Below, in pieces: positions 29,185-31,600 of a stretch of 31,600 bases of DNA. Each line of letters begins with the position of its first letter. Positions within the stretch are counted from its first letter, which is position 1. This DNA is from JACZST01 sp964195155 (lineage in GTDB: Bacteria > Actinomycetota > Acidimicrobiia > Spongiisociales > UBA5794). The notes under the pieces were generated by a model. The model was not told the DNA's origin. It saw only the letters and a program-made list of their open reading frames with translations, and did not search any database. The stretch covers positions 1 through 31,600 of the forward strand of contig CAXMOP010000023.1 in NCBI GenBank assembly GCA_964195155.1. Reading direction: 5' to 3'. The position numbers were made by a program, and so were the translations under genes.

Positions 29185-31600
29185 ATGGACAGCTACTGGC
29201 CCGAACCGTCCCCCGGCCCCGATGGGGGCGGCGAGGGAAGGAAGCCGAGCGGGCTCGGAACCTTCGCCGGGGTGTTCACCCCGTCCATCCTCACCATCCT
29301 CGGCATCATCCTCTTCCTGCGTACCGGGTTCGTCGTGGGAAACGCCGGTCTGGCTGGTGCGCTCATCATCTTGGGCATCGCCACTGCGGTGTCGACACTC
29401 ACCAGCATCTCGCTGGCGGCGATCGCCACGAACTTCGAGGTGAAGGGCGGCGGCGACTACTACCTCATCTCGCGAACGCTCGGCATCGAATTCGGCGGCG
29501 CAATCGGCCTCGTGTTGTTTCTCGCCCAGTCCGTTTCCGTCGCCTTCTATGCGATCGGTTTCGGTGAGGTAGTCGCCGCCTTTTCCGGCTGGGAGTCCGG
29601 GCTCGCGGTGCAGGCCGTCGCCGCCGTCGCCGTTTTGGTGCTGTTCGGTCTGGCGTGGGCGGGGGCCGACGTGGCCACCCGCTTCCAGCTCGTGATCATG
29701 GTCGTGCTGGTTGCGGCCCTGGTGTCCTTCTTCATTGGTGCGGTGGCCTCATTCGATGCGTCGACGCTGTCGCAAAGCTGGACTTCACCCGCCGGTGCCA
29801 TCGGCTTCTGGGCCATCTTCGCCATCTTCTTTCCGGCGGTCACCGGGTTCACCCAGGGCGTCAGCATGTCCGGGGACCTGGCGGACCCCGGACGCAGCCT
29901 GCCCCGCGGCACGTTCGCCGCCGTCGGGCTGTCGACGGTGGTCTATGTGACGGTGATGGTGCTGCTCGCCGCCGGCGTGCCCCTGCTCCTGCTCATCGAC
30001 GACACCGGGGAGGCGATGCGAGAAGTCGCCGTCGTTGGCGCGCTGGTCGGACTCGGGGTGATCGCGGCGACACTCTCCTCGGCGATGGCCTCACTCCTCG
30101 GAGGACCGCGCATCCTTCAATCGCTCGCTTCAGACCGGGTCTTCCCAGCGCTCGGGGTCTTCGCCAAGGGGTTCGGGCCGGTGAACAACCCGCGAGCGGC
30201 CACGATCGTTTCGCTGGTGATCGCACTCGCCACCATCAGCCTGGGAAGCCTCAACGTGATTGCGCCCATCGTCTCGATGTTCTTTCTGATTTCATACGGT
30301 CTGCTCAACTACGCCACCTATTACGAAGCGCGTGCCGCCAGCCCTTCGTTCCGGCCGCGATTCCGCTGGTTTGACAAACGGCTGAGCCTGGCCGGGGCGT
30401 TGCTCTGCGCCGGGGCCATGCTGGCAATCAACGCTCTGGCGGCCTTCATCGCGATGATCCTCGTGTTTGCGGTCTACCAGTACCTGGGTAGGCGCGAGAT
30501 TCCCGCCCGCTGGTCCGACGCCAGCCACTCTCACCACTTTTCGCGAGCGGTGGAGAACATCAAGGCGCTCGACCGCGAGGTCGAGCATGCCAGGCACTGG
30601 AGACCGCAGCTGATCCTGTTCTCGGCGGATCCAGACCGACGGGCGCGCATCCTGCAGTTTGCGAGCTGGCTCGAGGGTGGCAGCGGCCTCACCGCCGTCT
30701 TCCAGATCGTCGAGGGTGAGGGTGCCCTCATGCGGCTGGAGGCCGCGCAGCGCCAAATCGCCCTCCAGCGAGAGATCGACGACCTGGGCTTGGACATTCC
30801 GGCCCGTGCGGTGCTGGCACCCGACGGCATGGACGCGTTGCCGGTGATCGTGCAGTCGTTCGGCCTCGGTTCGCTGCGTGCCAATACGGTCCTGTTCGGC
30901 TGGCCCGAATCACCTGGGCGGGCACGTCGAGCCATGTACGTGCGGGCGGTGCGCGATGTTGCCCGCCTCGGGGTCAACGTGGTGAGTGTCAACACGGACG
31001 AGTCCGACTGGGCGAAGCTGCAACAGGTAGCAGCGAAGAAGCGTCGCATCGACGTGTGGTGGCAAGGCGATGGCTCCTCCCGGCTGGCGCTGCTCACCGC
31101 CTATCTGGCCACCAGGACCCCGGAATGGAGTCGAGCCACCATCCGGCTCATCGTCCCGGTGAACGCCGGTGAGAATGTCGAAGACGCCCGCTCCGGTGCC
31201 GAGGCCATGCTCCAGGAAGCGCGGCTCACGGCCACAGTGTTCATTTTTTCGCAACCGAGCCGTCGGCACCTGGTGGAGACATGCGCCGATGCCACGCTGG
31301 TGCTGATGCCAATGCGGGTGCGCGGTGAGCAGATCATCGATCCCTTCGGCGGGGACATGACCGAGCTGGTTTCCCACCTTCAGATGACGGGCGGCATCTT
31401 GGCGGGAGCGGACATCGACCTCGTCGCCGCACCCGACTCGGGTGAGGGTGCGGTCCTCGCCGCAGCCGAAGACGCCTCCGACGAGGCCGCCCAACGCCTG
31501 CGGGCCCTCGAGGAGCAGCTCGAGTCCGCCGAGCTCGAGGTGGCGAGGCTCACGAACAGCGGCGATTCGGGCGAGACCGATGCCCTCCTCGAGGCCGAGG
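29185..31600 (+). CDS. SLC12-like cation-chloride cotransporter family protein (partial at window end)
   Basis: Open from ATG 29185, 6 nt after GGAGGG, to the window edge with no stop, about 805 codons. The start MDSYWPEPSP leads to helix one with FTPSILTILGIILFLRTGFVVG, then TSISLAAIATNFEVKGGGDYY and GLVLFLAQSVSVAFYAIG. This matches the APC-superfamily SLC12 (Na-K-Cl and K-Cl cotransporter) pattern, where the FTP/LRTG start and the GGG motif form the ion-binding core. About twelve membrane helices end near residue 430, followed by a large soluble C-terminal domain, with the segment LLTAYLATRTPEWSRATIRL typical of the SLC12 regulatory domain. A coiled, Glu-rich segment begins near the cut. 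Bacterial members are poorly studied; ion selectivity is unknown. Confidence 0.8.
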   Translation, partial: MDSYWPEPSPGPDGGGEGRKPSGLGTFAGVFTPSILTILGIILFLRTGFVVGNAGLAGALIILGIATAVSTLTSISLAAIATNFEVKGGGDYYLISRTLGIEFGGAIGLVLFLAQSVSVAFYAIGFGEVVAAFSGWESGLAVQAVAAVAVLVLFGLAWAGADVATRFQLVIMVVLVAALVSFFIGAVASFDASTLSQSWTSPAGAIGFWAIFAIFFPAVTGFTQGVSMSGDLADPGRSLPRGTFAAVGLSTVVYVTVMVLLAAGVPLLLLIDDTGEAMREVAVVGALVGLGVIAATLSSAMASLLGGPRILQSLASDRVFPALGVFAKGFGPVNNPRAATIVSLVIALATISLGSLNVIAPIVSMFFLISYGLLNYATYYEARAASPSFRPRFRWFDKRLSLAGALLCAGAMLAINALAAFIAMILVFAVYQYLGRREIPARWSDASHSHHFSRAVENIKALDREVEHARHWRPQLILFSADPDRRARILQFASWLEGGSGLTAVFQIVEGEGALMRLEAAQRQIALQREIDDLGLDIPARAVLAPDGMDALPVIVQSFGLGSLRANTVLFGWPESPGRARRAMYVRAVRDVARLGVNVVSVNTDESDWAKLQQVAAKKRRIDVWWQGDGSSRLALLTAYLATRTPEWSRATIRLIVPVNAGENVEDARSGAEAMLQEARLTATVFIFSQPSRRHLVETCADATLVLMPMRVRGEQIIDPFGGDMTELVSHLQMTGGILAGADIDLVAAPDSGEGAVLAAAEDASDEAAQRLRALEEQLESAELEVARLTNSGDSGETDALLEAE

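Noticed and set aside
1..31600. CRISPR array, prophage, toxin-antitoxin or tRNA genes
   Set aside because: No regularly spaced direct repeats, phage-type genes, antitoxin pairs or cloverleaf sequence with a CCA-end were found by reading.

Overview
This is a GC-rich stretch of chromosome that most resembles an actinobacterium, probably an uncultured or lightly studied lineage such as Acidimicrobiia. The evidence is an MshA-type mycothiol glycosyltransferase, an RsiG-like protein, a Rex regulator, many GTG/TTG starts and the general gene repertoire. No rRNA, tRNA, CRISPR array, transposase or phage gene was found. The lineage call is inference from gene content only.

Layout. 1-2.3 kb: the end of a threonine-dehydratase-like gene, then a class III cyclase/TolB-like/TPR protein, then a decayed HExxH metallopeptidase. 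2.3-4.3 kb: an AhpD-family gene whose resolving cysteine codon is TGA, with a SECIS-like hairpin just downstream (a probable selenoprotein), divergent from a Clp1/Grc3-like polynucleotide kinase. After the kinase comes a convergent intergenic region carrying a cluster of DnaA-box-like 9-mers. 4.3-9.5 kb (all minus): mshA coupled to a GNAT/FemAB-like gene, an RsiG-like protein, a secreted M23 peptidase, and a MoaD-like domain fused to a degenerate CdsA-like membrane domain. 9.5-14 kb: tyrosine/homogentisate catabolism (fahA, an unknown coupled gene and hmgA on minus; hpd divergent on plus). 14-18.5 kb: HMG-CoA lyase, SAM hydrolase (DUF62), a glutaredoxin-like protein, an alpha/beta hydrolase-OsmC fusion and rex.

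18.7-29.1 kb is the most interesting part, a respiratory cluster. The minus operon (24.4 to 18.7 kb) encodes a membrane protein, a two-[4Fe-4S] ferredoxin, a split cytochrome b6/subunit IV, a Rieske protein, a membrane diheme cytochrome c and another small membrane protein. Cytochrome b keeps the cysteine that in b6f and Firmicutes complexes attaches heme ci. Divergently, on plus, lie a CcoN-CcoO fusion and a membrane-anchored cytochrome c. The CcoN half has lost all six heme/CuB histidines, so it cannot be a terminal oxidase, while the CcoO heme c domain is intact. The cytochrome c and the subunit IV share a duplicated cytoplasmic motif (VP-x2-I-x2-R[SA]-x2-ARA-x-A-x-G), suggesting a common docking partner. 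A geranylgeranyl-reductase-family flavoprotein (possibly menaquinone reductase) follows.

From 29.2 kb to the end is an SLC12-like cation-chloride transporter, cut by the window edge. Intergenic DNA contains several repeat families: a 12-15 bp inverted repeat with a 22-nt spacer found just upstream of two start codons, GAGTC/GACTC-rich tracts at the 3' ends of genes, and a 78-bp tandem repeat.
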